Shown in pieces: positions 25,540 through 34,538 of a stretch of DNA of 41,823 nt; position 1 is the stretch's first letter; every line of letters begins with the position of its first letter. A model generated the notes under the pieces. The model saw only the letters and a list, made by a program, of their open reading frames with translations. It had not been told where the DNA came from and did not search any database. The stretch comes from Phycisphaerales bacterium (GTDB lineage Bacteria > Planctomycetota > Phycisphaerae > Phycisphaerales > SM1A02). The position numbers and the translations under genes are program-made. The stretch spans positions 1 through 41,823 of the forward strand of contig JABABS010000041.1 in NCBI GenBank assembly GCA_014238125.1, read 5' to 3'.

Positions 25540-26297
25540 TCATTAACCCTCAGTTGAACTACTGCAGTTGGCAAATCAAAAATTCCATCATCAACACTGT
25601 TTACTTCAATGGTGTCAAATACCATAGCAACTTCCACGCCGCCGCGATTAAACACAACAGTGTGGAATAATTGTAGGTCGCCAACAGGTTTCCAATCTCG
25701 AAAATAAATGTTCACAATTGCATCCTTGTCATTAGTGTGTTCGGTTGTTTGTCTACCAATGAGTCGCTTTGTTGCTTTTGAGAAGTATGCTTTCTCTCTA
25801 CTGTCAATTTTATTTTTATTAGAAATACTAATCTCCCAACATGTTTCGCCTTCAAATTCAGTTTCACCTAAAACTTTGATAACATCAAGTTGCAAGGGGA
25901 GTTTCGTAAGCCATTCAATCCAATTCAATTGTTTTACTTTTTGAGAAAGAATTTTGTCATCGATTAGTTTGAAAACTTGTTTTTTTGAAGGGCTCGGAGT
26001 TTCTTCCCACGATGTTGTGCCATCGCTGCCGAACCTCGTTTGCCCGATGCCTACAAATGTCTGCACCGCGAGTACTTTTCCACCTCTAGAGGTAGCAAGG
26101 TCGATTTCAATCACGGGCCGTCCGTCTGGTAAACGAATCATGCCGTGAAGTTCGAATGATTCAAGAGATTCAATTGCATGCTTGCCGCCAATTGCTTTGA
26201 TGGCTCCTTCAAGGAGATCTTCAGGCGTTGGATTTGTTGCATGTGTAATTGGTGCAAACAAAAGTACAGTAAGGATGGTGACAAGAAATCGAATCAT
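25536..26297 (-). CDS. Exported protein of unknown function, head of the ABC operon
   Basis: A 253-residue protein with a signal peptide (MIRFLVTILTVLLFAPITHA). The mature part begins with PTPEDLLEGAIKAIGGKHAIESLESFELHGMIRLP and continues as a beta-rich half-barrel. This resembles LolA/LolB-like or outer-membrane-lipoprotein-sorting folds, a family common in bacteria, but no precise function can be named. The ATG at 26297 is preferred to an in-frame start at 26351 because it gives a clean signal peptide and TAGAAT lies 8 nt before it. It overlaps the ABC ATPase gene by 4 bp, suggesting a role with the transporter. Confidence 0.75.
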   Translation of the reverse strand: MIRFLVTILTVLLFAPITHATNPTPEDLLEGAIKAIGGKHAIESLESFELHGMIRLPDGRPVIEIDLATSRGGKVLAVQTFVGIGQTRFGSDGTTSWEETPSPSKKQVFKLIDDKILSQKVKQLNWIEWLTKLPLQLDVIKVLGETEFEGETCWEISISNKNKIDSREKAYFSKATKRLIGRQTTEHTNDKDAIVNIYFRDWKPVGDLQLFHTVVFNRGGVEVAMVFDTIEVNSVDDGIFDLPTAVVQLRVNE

Positions 26298-26305
26298 ATG
26301 TATAC

Positions 26306-26311
26306 ATTCTA
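26306..26311 (-). promoter_or_regulatory. Putative -10 element (TAGAAT) for the ABC operon
   Basis: TAGAAT, 8 nt before the ATG at 26297; at most a 1-2 nt leader is expected. No Shine-Dalgarno sequence. Confidence 0.55.
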
Positions 26312-26334
26312 CACTGCGTAGTAATTGGGGAGGG

Positions 26335-26340
26335 TACACT
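26335..26340 (+). promoter_or_regulatory. Putative -10 element (TACACT) for metH
   Basis: TACACT lies 9 nt before the metH ATG at 26350, giving a leader of about 2-3 nt. It is divergent from the TAGAAT of the neighbouring operon. No cobalamin riboswitch can fit in the 52 bp between the two starts. Confidence 0.4.
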
Positions 26341-26349
26341 AAACGATAC

Positions 26350-29300
26350 ATGTCTCACTTACTCTCTAAACTTGTAAATCAAAGGCCCCTTGTTCTCGAT
26401 GGAGCGATGGGATCTCGATTACAACAAGAAAACTTGTCTGTTGATAAGGACTACCTTGGATATGAAAATTGCGTAGATCTTCTTGTGCGATCAAGACCAG
26501 AACTCATCTGTTCTATTCATGAATCGTTTTTGGCAGTTGGTGCTGATGCAGTTGAAACTAATACATTTGGTGCAAATCCACTGGTATTAGCTGAATTTAG
26601 TGAAGATGTAGCTTCTTGGACTAGAGCGCTCTGTAAAGAAGCGGCCCAAATCGCACGCGAAGCGTGTAATGCACACGCAACACCGACGCATCCTCGTTTT
26701 GTACTAGGCTCAATGGGGCCAGGAACCAAATTAATTACATTAGGGCAAGTTTCATGGGAACGGATGTTGGCAAGTTACGCAGAGGCAGCGATTGGATTGC
26801 TCGATGGCGGCGTGGATGCTTTTCTTATTGAAACGGCCCAGGATTTATTACAAGTCAAGTGCGCAATCAATGCCTGCTTGAAGGCACTCGAAGAGAAAGG
26901 ACTCACGCCACAAGATGTTCCAATCATGGTGAGTGTCACGATAGAAACTTCTGGAACAATGCTTGTTGGTAGCGATATAGCTGCAGTTGTGAACGCATTG
27001 CGATCGTATCCAATTTTTTCGCTTGGGTTGAATTGTGCTACGGGACCTAAGGAGATGACTTCTCATATAGAACATCTCGCATTGACGTGGCCGAACTATA
27101 TTTCATGTGTTCCAAATGCTGGATTGCCAATACTTGTAAAAGGGAAAGCAGAGTTTCCATTACAGCCGGTGCCACTTTCTGAAACTGTTGGAGATTTTGT
27201 CTCGCGTTTTGGCGTCGACATTCTTGGCGGTTGTTGCGGAACAACACCTGAGCACATCGAGTTGCTCGCAGATACATCTCGGAAACTCCAGCGAACTCGG
27301 CGAGATTTTTCTGGATGGGAAGCGGGTTGTTCGAGTCTCTACTCGCCTACAAATTATCGTCAAGAGCAATCATTTTTTATTGTAGGCGAGCGGATGAATG
27401 CATCTGGTTCTCGTATGTTCAAGCGGCTTTTACGAGAAGAAAATCTAGATGAAATGATTGGGCTAGCCAAACAGCAAGTTCGTGAGGGGGCGAATTGTTT
27501 GGACATTAATGTTGATGCTACTGATCGAGATAACGCCCAAGACATGGCAACTATAGTCCAGCAAGTCGTTCGTCAAGTTGATGCGCCAATCATGCTTGAT
27601 TCAACGCAGTTTGCAACAATTGAAGCAGGATTGAAACACGCCGGCGGGAAGTGTTTAATTAATTCTACAAATTTTGAGGAAGGCGAGGAGAAATTTGATT
27701 CATTTTGCCAATTGGCAAAAATTTACGGGGCAGCAATTGTCATTGGCACAATTGATGAAGACGAAGAAGAGGCGATGGCACGTACTGCCGACCGAAAATA
27801 TGAAATTACTGCTCGGGCGATAGATCGTGCTACAAACAAGCACTCGATCCCGATAGAAGATATTTTTATAGACCCATTGGTGTTACCAATTTCTACTGGC
27901 ATGCATTCTGATCGACGAAGTTCGTTAGAACTTATCGAAGGCGTGAGAAAAATTTCAAAGGCATGGCCATTAGTTCAAATTACGTGTGGTCTCTCAAACT
28001 GTTCGTTTGGTCTTAAGCCCGCAGCGAGACAAGTACTGAATTCAGTGCTTCTTTGGGAATTGATGGATGCTGGACTTACATCTTCGATTATGCATTCTTC
28101 CAAGATTCAACCGATGAACCGAATTCATCCGGAAAGAAAACAAGCAGCCTTGGATTTGATTTATGACCGAAGGGCATTATCACATGGTGGGACTGGATTG
28201 CCCGTGCACATTGATGATGAAACATTTGATCCTTTGCAGTTTTTTATTAGTCTTTTTGATGATATTGAAGAAGTTAAGGAGAAAGAAGCTGATCGTAACT
28301 TGTCGATTGAGGAATGGTTGCAGACCCATATTGTTGATGGTGAAAAGGAACAACTCGCAGCACATCTCGATGAGGCAATGCAGCAATACAAGCCTATTGA
28401 AATTATTAATGACCACCTTCTCGCGGGCATGAAAACTGTTGGAGAGTTGTTTGGTTCAGGGCAAATGCAATTGCCTTTTGTTTTGCAATCAGCTGAAGTC
28501 ATGAAAATGGCTGTAAAATATCTTGAGCCCTACATGAATAAAGAAGAAGGGCATACTCGGGGTAGAATTGTGCTTGCAACAGTAAAGGGTGACGTGCATG
28601 ACATAGGGAAAAATCTAGTTGATATTATTTTGAGTAATAACGGGTGGACCGTTCATAACATTGGAATCAAACAAAAAATTGAAGACATTGTGCAAGCATG
28701 GAGAGAAACGGGCAGCGATGCCATCGGGATGTCAGGATTACTTGTTAAGAGTGTGATGGTCATGGAAGATAATTTACACATACTCAATAAAATGAAAATA
28801 GATGTCCCAATATTGCTTGGTGGTGCACCGCTTTCGAGGCATTACGCTGAATCGCATTTGCGATCTCTCTACAACGGTCAACTTTATTATGGCAAAGATG
28901 CATTTGATGGGCTTAGAATCTGCAACGAATTGGCAGATGGGAATAAAAAGGTGCTTGCTGCTGAAATTGATATTCGTCTTGCAAAACGTGCTGCAGTCGA
29001 AACTAGAGTTCGAGCAATGGAAACAAGTGAATCAGAAATAACTTCTGCAATTGAGACCATCGAAGGCGAGAAAAGCGATGTTTCTCAAGAAGTAGAGGTG
29101 CCTACACCCCCGTTTTGGGGTAATAGAATTGTTGACACGATTTCTCTTGATGATATATATCCGTACATCAATAGAGTCGCCCTCCTTCGTGGTCAGTGGG
29201 GGTTTAAAAAAGGTCAGCGATCTAAAGGTGATTATGAACACTACCTTGATGAAGAAGTTCGTCCAATTTTTGAGCGGTTAAAAACTTCGCTTCGTGACGA

Positions 29301-29895
29301 TGACGTATTACAACCCAAAGTTGTTTATGGTTGGTATCCAGTTGCAAGTGATGGAAATGAACTCGTCGTATTTAACCCAGAAGATCACACACAGGAGTTA
29401 GAGCGGTTTGGATTCCCGAGACAAACGAAAAGACGCAAGTTATGTATTTGCGATTTTTTCAAATCAATAGATACTAGAGAGCGTGATGTACTTGGTTTAT
29501 CGTGTGTAACGATGGGGTCGAAAGTAAGTAAGGTTGCACAAAAACTTTTTACAGATGACTCATATCAAGAATATTTGTTCGTGCATGGCATGGGTGTTGA
29601 ATGTGCCGAAGCTCTTGCTGAATTGTGGCACAAACGTATGCGAGATGAACTTGGAATTAGTGGGGGTGATAGCCCCCATATCAGAGAACTGTTTACACAG
29701 AAATATAGAGGCAGCCGTTATTCGTTTGGGTATCCCGCTTGTCCAGATATGAGCCATCAAGAAAAGTTGTTTAGGTTATTGCAACCCGAGCGTATTGGTT
29801 GCGAGCTGACTGAAAATTGGCAAATTGATCCAGAACAATCAACTTCGGCAATCATTGTGCACCATCCCGAAGCCAAATATTTCAATGCAACTTGA
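26350..29895 (+). CDS. metH: Cobalamin-dependent methionine synthase MetH
   Basis: A 1181-residue cytoplasmic enzyme that transfers a methyl group from 5-methyltetrahydrofolate to homocysteine. All four modules are present. The homocysteine domain has zinc ligands Cys229, Cys295 and Cys296. The pterin-binding domain (about 340-620) includes NVDATDRDNAQDMATI and LPISTGMHSDRRSS. The B12 cap and Rossmann domain has the cobalt-ligand motif DVHDIGK with His750. The AdoMet reactivation domain (about 910-1180) has RYSFGYPACPD. The length is close to E. coli MetH (1227). A longer open frame extends upstream to 26182, but its extra residues do not match MetH and would cross the divergent operon head. 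Confidence 0.97.
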   Translation: MSHLLSKLVNQRPLVLDGAMGSRLQQENLSVDKDYLGYENCVDLLVRSRPELICSIHESFLAVGADAVETNTFGANPLVLAEFSEDVASWTRALCKEAAQIAREACNAHATPTHPRFVLGSMGPGTKLITLGQVSWERMLASYAEAAIGLLDGGVDAFLIETAQDLLQVKCAINACLKALEEKGLTPQDVPIMVSVTIETSGTMLVGSDIAAVVNALRSYPIFSLGLNCATGPKEMTSHIEHLALTWPNYISCVPNAGLPILVKGKAEFPLQPVPLSETVGDFVSRFGVDILGGCCGTTPEHIELLADTSRKLQRTRRDFSGWEAGCSSLYSPTNYRQEQSFFIVGERMNASGSRMFKRLLREENLDEMIGLAKQQVREGANCLDINVDATDRDNAQDMATIVQQVVRQVDAPIMLDSTQFATIEAGLKHAGGKCLINSTNFEEGEEKFDSFCQLAKIYGAAIVIGTIDEDEEEAMARTADRKYEITARAIDRATNKHSIPIEDIFIDPLVLPISTGMHSDRRSSLELIEGVRKISKAWPLVQITCGLSNCSFGLKPAARQVLNSVLLWELMDAGLTSSIMHSSKIQPMNRIHPERKQAALDLIYDRRALSHGGTGLPVHIDDETFDPLQFFISLFDDIEEVKEKEADRNLSIEEWLQTHIVDGEKEQLAAHLDEAMQQYKPIEIINDHLLAGMKTVGELFGSGQMQLPFVLQSAEVMKMAVKYLEPYMNKEEGHTRGRIVLATVKGDVHDIGKNLVDIILSNNGWTVHNIGIKQKIEDIVQAWRETGSDAIGMSGLLVKSVMVMEDNLHILNKMKIDVPILLGGAPLSRHYAESHLRSLYNGQLYYGKDAFDGLRICNELADGNKKVLAAEIDIRLAKRAAVETRVRAMETSESEITSAIETIEGEKSDVSQEVEVPTPPFWGNRIVDTISLDDIYPYINRVALLRGQWGFKKGQRSKGDYEHYLDEEVRPIFERLKTSLRDDDVLQPKVVYGWYPVASDGNELVVFNPEDHTQELERFGFPRQTKRRKLCICDFFKSIDTRERDVLGLSCVTMGSKVSKVAQKLFTDDSYQEYLFVHGMGVECAEALAELWHKRMRDELGISGGDSPHIRELFTQKYRGSRYSFGYPACPDMSHQEKLFRLLQPERIGCELTENWQIDPEQSTSAIIVHHPEAKYFNAT

Positions 29896-29909
29896 CTCGG
29901 ATTCAACTG

Positions 29910-29915
29910 TATAGT
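29910..29915 (+). promoter_or_regulatory. Putative -10 element (TATAGT) before the CPBP protease gene
   Basis: TATAGT lies 7 nt before the ATG at 29923 and within the 27-bp gap after metH. TTGACT at 29892 is nearby, but the 12-bp spacing is too short for a normal -35. Confidence 0.45.
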
Positions 29916-29922
29916 GAACTAA

Positions 29923-30648
29923 ATGCTTCAACTATTTGCGAAACTTAATCCAACGCAAAAAGCTTGTTTAGCGCTCGTGTTGATTCTTCCTGCTCCATTG
30001 ATAGGCGTGACGAGTTCGTTTTATTTACCACCTATACGAAATTTTTATTCTCATGAGATCGAAATTGGAAAAGTCATCTGGGCAGTTGCAAAAATTTGGA
30101 TTTTTCTGTTCCCTGTTGCGTGGCTACTCTGTGTTGAGAGGGGGGGAATTAGTTGGTCACCGACGAATAAGAGAGGAATTATTGCAGGTCTTCTTTGGTC
30201 AATCCCTGTTGCAATCATTATTTTTGTAACGTACTGGCTCTTTAAAGGGTCACTCATCGATCCTGATGCAAAAGCATCCATTGATGAACTGGGCATCACA
30301 ACACCCGCTAAGTTTTTAATCTTTGCCTCTGCAATGTCTCTTGGTAATTCCTTGATGGAAGAGTACGTGTGGCGGTGGTTTGTTTTTTCAAAATTTAAAT
30401 ACCTCTTTGGCATTTGGCCTGCAATTATTCTGAGTGCATTCTTTTTCACAGTGCATCACATTGTCATCGTGTGGAACTTTGGATCTCTTTGGATGGTATT
30501 TCTGAGTGCAACTTGCTTGTTCGCAGGCGCCATCATTTGGGGGTGTCTCTATAATAAATATAACTCTATCTGGCCCGGTTGGATTTGCCATGTCGCTGCT
30601 GATACTGCTATTATGTGGGTTACTTGGTGGATAATTACAGGAACATAA
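29923..30648 (+). CDS. CPBP-family intramembrane metalloprotease
   Basis: A 241-residue polytopic membrane protein with about six to eight helices. The three CPBP/Rce1-type motifs are present and intact: EExxxR as Glu146-Glu147...Arg151 (EEYVWR), FxxxH with His178/His179 (FFFTVHH), and HxxxD with His223...Asp227. Family members process prenylated proteins in eukaryotes and in bacteria act in immunity to bacteriocins or unknown protein processing. Its target here is unknown. The next gene starts 6 bp downstream, so the two are probably co-transcribed. Confidence 0.88.
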   Translation: MLQLFAKLNPTQKACLALVLILPAPLIGVTSSFYLPPIRNFYSHEIEIGKVIWAVAKIWIFLFPVAWLLCVERGGISWSPTNKRGIIAGLLWSIPVAIIIFVTYWLFKGSLIDPDAKASIDELGITTPAKFLIFASAMSLGNSLMEEYVWRWFVFSKFKYLFGIWPAIILSAFFFTVHHIVIVWNFGSLWMVFLSATCLFAGAIIWGCLYNKYNSIWPGWICHVAADTAIMWVTWWIITGT

Positions 30649-30654
30649 TCAATT

Positions 30655-31983
30655 ATGAAATTTCTTCTTACACTTCTATTGCTTTTTTGTTGCACGACGA
30701 TCTTTGCGATTCAAGACAAAGAGTCATGTGCAACACTAGAGACTATTCCCAATGTTGTCACGACGGACATTAAAGCGGGTATCGAACGTCACATTCGCGA
30801 GATGTCCGCAAGCAACGGCGGATTTTTTCCGATTACGTTTGAAGAAAAAGAAATGAAACTCAAGTTGGTTCGTGTGCACATGGAATACCTTGCGAACCTT
30901 GGTCCTCGCAGACATTTTGCTTGTGTCGATTTGGCAAGTGAAGATGGCAATGTCTACGATGTTGACTTCTTCCTTTCGGGCGATCCTGGGTCTATGGTGG
31001 TGACTGAAACAACAGTGCATAAATTGAATGGTCGACCTTTCTACTTGTGGGAGCAACAAGATGATGGTACGTGGATACACGTTGAAGCAACGGATGCTTC
31101 TCGTGAGTTGCTCGGTGTTGTCGAAGGCGAAGACAAATTTTCGTTCGTGTATCAAGCAACACTGCCACATATGGACAAAGATGCACGCATGTGGATTCCA
31201 ATTCCAAGCACTGATGATTTTCAAACAATTAACGTGACTAACATAGATGTACCAGGTACACATCAGATATTAAAAGATGATCGTTTTGGCAATCAAGTAC
31301 TCTTTGTTGAGTTGTCACCTGAAGACAGTGGCTCACCAATTCTCTTGCAGTTTGATGTCGAACGGCAGGAAAAATCGATGTACGCAGATTCAACCATCCC
31401 TGCAGCATATCTTGCCCCTGAGAAGTTAGTTCCGAATTCGAAAAAATTTAAAGACATCGCAGCCGAAGTATTGGTGGATAAAAATGGTGGTGATTTGGTA
31501 AAAGCGAGAGCGCTCTATGATCACACTATTGACAACATGAGGTATGCCAAATTCGGGAACGAGTATGGCAATGGTGACGCTGTGTTTGCTTGCGATTCAG
31601 CTCGGGGAAATTGCACTGACTATCACTCATACTTCATCGCGCTTTCTCGATCCGCGGGTATTCCTGCAAGGTTTGCAATTGGCGCGGCAGTACCTTCTGG
31701 CAGGGACGAAGGTGGAATCAGTGGATATCACTGTTGGGCAGAATTTTTCGCAGAAGGAAAATGGTGGCCTATTGATATAAGTGAAGCAGATAAATACACA
31801 AGCCTTTCAACGTATTACTTTGGACACAATCCAGCGAATCGTGTTGAATTTAGCCATGGACGTGATCTGGTCGTAACTCCGATGCCAGAATCAGGGCCAA
31901 TTAATTTTCTTGCGTATCCATTGCTTGAAGTTGGCGGCAAACCTGTCAAAATAAAACCGCAGTTTGGTTTCAAGCGGAGCTGA
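30655..31983 (+). CDS. Exported transglutaminase-like (cysteine protease fold) protein
   Basis: A 442-residue protein with a signal peptide (MKFLLTLLLLFCCTTIFA). Residues about 25-165 form an N-terminal domain, a beta-rich domain follows (about 165-265), and a transglutaminase-like catalytic domain completes the protein. The triad is visible as Cys320 (GNCTDYHSYFIALSR), His359 (GYHCWAEFF) and Asp374 (WPIDIS). Bacterial members are usually peptidases or amidases of the envelope, not cross-linking enzymes. It is probably in an operon with the CPBP protease gene. The stop overlaps the 3' end of the convergent glyQS by 14 bp. Confidence 0.87.
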   Translation: MKFLLTLLLLFCCTTIFAIQDKESCATLETIPNVVTTDIKAGIERHIREMSASNGGFFPITFEEKEMKLKLVRVHMEYLANLGPRRHFACVDLASEDGNVYDVDFFLSGDPGSMVVTETTVHKLNGRPFYLWEQQDDGTWIHVEATDASRELLGVVEGEDKFSFVYQATLPHMDKDARMWIPIPSTDDFQTINVTNIDVPGTHQILKDDRFGNQVLFVELSPEDSGSPILLQFDVERQEKSMYADSTIPAAYLAPEKLVPNSKKFKDIAAEVLVDKNGGDLVKARALYDHTIDNMRYAKFGNEYGNGDAVFACDSARGNCTDYHSYFIALSRSAGIPARFAIGAAVPSGRDEGGISGYHCWAEFFAEGKWWPIDISEADKYTSLSTYYFGHNPANRVEFSHGRDLVVTPMPESGPINFLAYPLLEVGGKPVKIKPQFGFKRS

Positions 31984-33490
31984 GTTTGTCATCTAGATAT
32001 GCAACGGCTTGATCGATATTTATTCGTTCTTGACTTGCAGTGTCGCGATCACGAACAGTAATCGTGTTGTCTTCAAGCGTATCGCCATCAATCACAAAGC
32101 AATATGGTGTGCCTGCTTCATCCATTCGAGCATACCGTTTACCGATTGACTGTTTTGCGTCGTATTGCACAACGTGTTTCTTGCGAATTTCTTCGTGCAG
32201 TTTGGTTGCGATTTCTGGCATCCCGTTTTTATTTACAAGCGGAAAAATTGCTGCTTTAATTGGCGCAATACGCGGATTGAATTTCATGAATACTTTGGAA
32301 GGGCGGTCGTCTGGTGTGTACGCTTCACACAGTAACGCGAGCGTGCCACGACTTAGACCAGCCGATGGCTCAATAACATGGGGTGTGTAACGTTCGTTTT
32401 TCTGTTGATCGAAGTAATTTATTTTTTTGCCGCTAAATTCAGTGTGCCGTGACAAGTCGTAGTTGCCTCGGTGTGCAACGCCTTCAAGTTCTCCATATCC
32501 GGGCGCAGTGAATGGAAATTTGTATTCAATGTCAAATGTGCCGCATCCCTCTTTCGCGTAATGAGCAAGTTCATCTGAATCGTGTTGACGCATCTGGAGA
32601 TTTTCAGTCGTCAAACCCATTTTTTGCCACCACTCTTTTCGGTAGTTACACCAAAATTCATACCACTGCTGCGCATCGTCTTCGTGGCAAAACCATTCGA
32701 GTTCCATTTGCTCAAATTCGCGTGATCGGAAAATGAAATTTCGAGGAGTGACTTCATTACGAAAGGCTTTGCCAATTTGTGCAATGCCAAATGGAACCTT
32801 CACTCGCATCGTGTCAACTACGTTCATGAAGTTAAGGAAAATACCCTGCGCTGTTTCTGGTCGCAAGTATGCTTTGTTTTCATCACCGCCTGTTGCGCCA
32901 ACAGTGGTGTCAAACATCAAGCTAAATTGACGCGGCTCTGTAAGTGTGCCAACTGTTTTTGTATCTGGTCCAACAGTAATGGCTAATTCTTCAACTGAAA
33001 GTTCTGTTAACGCGCATGTGTCTATTTCTTCTGAACTGAGCGTTCGTTTTACATATTTTTCAAGTTTTTTCTGAGCAGATGCAAGAGAGTCGTCATCATT
33101 TTCAATGTAAGCATAGATTTGACCACTGGTATCTCCTTTTACTCCAAGACAGAAAAGATGGTCTGCGCGGTATCTTGCTTTTGATTCTCGACAATCAACC
33201 ATAGGGTCGTTAAACCCGCCAACGTGACCAGAAGCTTCCCATACTTTAGGGTTTTGAATAATAGAAGAGTCGATACCAACAATACTCAGTGGCTCGCCAT
33301 CAGGACCCATTGGCGGACAATGCACCATGTCATGCCACCACGCATCTCGCAAGTTGTTTTTCAGTTCAGTCCCCATTGGACCATAATCCCAAAAACCATT
33401 GATACCACCATAGATCTCACTTGCGGGAAAGATAAAACCTCTGCGTTTGCAAAGTGAAACAAGGTCTTCCATTGAATATTCGTTTGACAT
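31970..33490 (-). CDS. glyQS: Glycyl-tRNA synthetase, homodimeric type
   Basis: A 506-residue class II aminoacyl-tRNA synthetase of the single-chain (alpha2) type. Its start is typical (MEDLVSLCKRRGFIFPASEIYGGINGFWDYGPMG). Motif 2 is seen as IGKAFRNEVTPRNFIFRSREFEQMELEWF, and motif 3 as a GLSRGTLALL segment. The C-terminal anticodon-binding domain carries IAPIKAAIFPLV. It charges tRNA-Gly. The ATG lies 10 bp after the pdxA stop, so it is the last gene of rpsA-pdxA-glyQS. Confidence 0.96.
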   Translation of the reverse strand: MSNEYSMEDLVSLCKRRGFIFPASEIYGGINGFWDYGPMGTELKNNLRDAWWHDMVHCPPMGPDGEPLSIVGIDSSIIQNPKVWEASGHVGGFNDPMVDCRESKARYRADHLFCLGVKGDTSGQIYAYIENDDDSLASAQKKLEKYVKRTLSSEEIDTCALTELSVEELAITVGPDTKTVGTLTEPRQFSLMFDTTVGATGGDENKAYLRPETAQGIFLNFMNVVDTMRVKVPFGIAQIGKAFRNEVTPRNFIFRSREFEQMELEWFCHEDDAQQWYEFWCNYRKEWWQKMGLTTENLQMRQHDSDELAHYAKEGCGTFDIEYKFPFTAPGYGELEGVAHRGNYDLSRHTEFSGKKINYFDQQKNERYTPHVIEPSAGLSRGTLALLCEAYTPDDRPSKVFMKFNPRIAPIKAAIFPLVNKNGMPEIATKLHEEIRKKHVVQYDAKQSIGKRYARMDEAGTPYCFVIDGDTLEDNTITVRDRDTASQERINIDQAVAYLDDKLSSA

Positions 33491-33500
33491 ATTGCCAATC

Positions 33501-34538
33501 CTAGCAGGGACGAGGTTCGCGGGTTTTAGTAAGATCTAGTGCGAGTTTGATTGCAGCTTGCATCGAGTCTATGTTTGCTTGGTTTTTACCGACAATATTA
33601 AATGCAGTTCCATGATCTGGACTGGTGCGAATGATCGGAAGCCCTAGAGTCCAGTTTACTGCTTGGTGTTGATGTAATAATTTCACTGGAAGGAGACCTT
33701 GATCGTGGTACATTGCAACGACGATGTCGTACGAACCATTGACTGCATCATTGAATAATGTGTCCGCTGGAAAGGGGCCATTTACACGGATACCTGCTTC
33801 GTGAGCAATTTTAATTGCCGGCTCGATGAGACGAGTCTCTTCGTCTCCAAGTAAACCATTTTCGCCTGCGTGCGGATTTAGACCTGTCACAGCAATTCGT
33901 GGTCGGTCAATTTCAAGATCCAAACAAGCATCATTTGCAAGATCAATGGCATCAAAAACTCTACCAATTGTAAGTACATTTCGAATATGCATCAACGGAA
34001 TATGACACGTTGCTAATACAACTCGAAGTGTTGGAGAGATGAAAGCCATAGCGTGCCTTTTTGCTTTCGTTCGCGTTGCAAATAATTCGGTGTGACCAGC
34101 CCAGCGGTATCCTGCTAAAGCCCAACTTGCTTTGCAAATCGGCGCGGTGACAACACCGTCGATGCGCCTAGGATCGTTTGTAGGTTTTAGTGAATCTGTA
34201 ATGGCTTGTTCAACCCATTGTTTAGAAACATGTCCACCAATTTCTGATGGTTCTCCTCGAAGAGAATGTAACTCCTCGCCATCATCAAAGACAGTAATTT
34301 GCTGATGAATTGGTGCATTTGCACGCTCGGAGTTCGCGTCAACTCTATGCCAACGTAGTGAAGTTTCATTGCACAGATCTGCAGCAATCGTAAGGAGCTC
34401 GTTTGAACCATAAACTACAAATCTTGCATTATATTTTTGTAATCCAGCAAGAGAACGAGCGACAACTTCAGGGCCAATACCAGCTGGGTCGCCCATTGTG
34501 ATGCCAATTGTTGGAATGTCATGCCCAAAATTTGACAT
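33501..34538 (-). CDS. pdxA: 4-hydroxythreonine-4-phosphate dehydrogenase PdxA
   Basis: A 345-residue enzyme of the DXP-dependent pyridoxal phosphate pathway, oxidising 4-phosphohydroxy-threonine with NAD(P). It begins with ITMGDPAGIGPEV, the family start motif. Metal-binding histidines are seen in GHTELFA, in the region of ATCHIPLMHI and in MYHDQGLLPVKLL. GLNPHAGENGLLGDEE is also diagnostic. The length is normal. The ATG overlaps the rpsA stop by one base (TAATG), so its translation is coupled to ribosomal protein S1. Confidence 0.96.
   Translation of the reverse strand: MSNFGHDIPTIGITMGDPAGIGPEVVARSLAGLQKYNARFVVYGSNELLTIAADLCNETSLRWHRVDANSERANAPIHQQITVFDDGEELHSLRGEPSEIGGHVSKQWVEQAITDSLKPTNDPRRIDGVVTAPICKASWALAGYRWAGHTELFATRTKAKRHAMAFISPTLRVVLATCHIPLMHIRNVLTIGRVFDAIDLANDACLDLEIDRPRIAVTGLNPHAGENGLLGDEETRLIEPAIKIAHEAGIRVNGPFPADTLFNDAVNGSYDIVVAMYHDQGLLPVKLLHQHQAVNWTLGLPIIRTSPDHGTAFNIVGKNQANIDSMQAAIKLALDLTKTREPRPC

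Noticed and set aside
26298-26349. Cobalamin riboswitch in front of metH
   Set aside because: Only 52 bp separate the divergent starts, far too short for a B12 aptamer.
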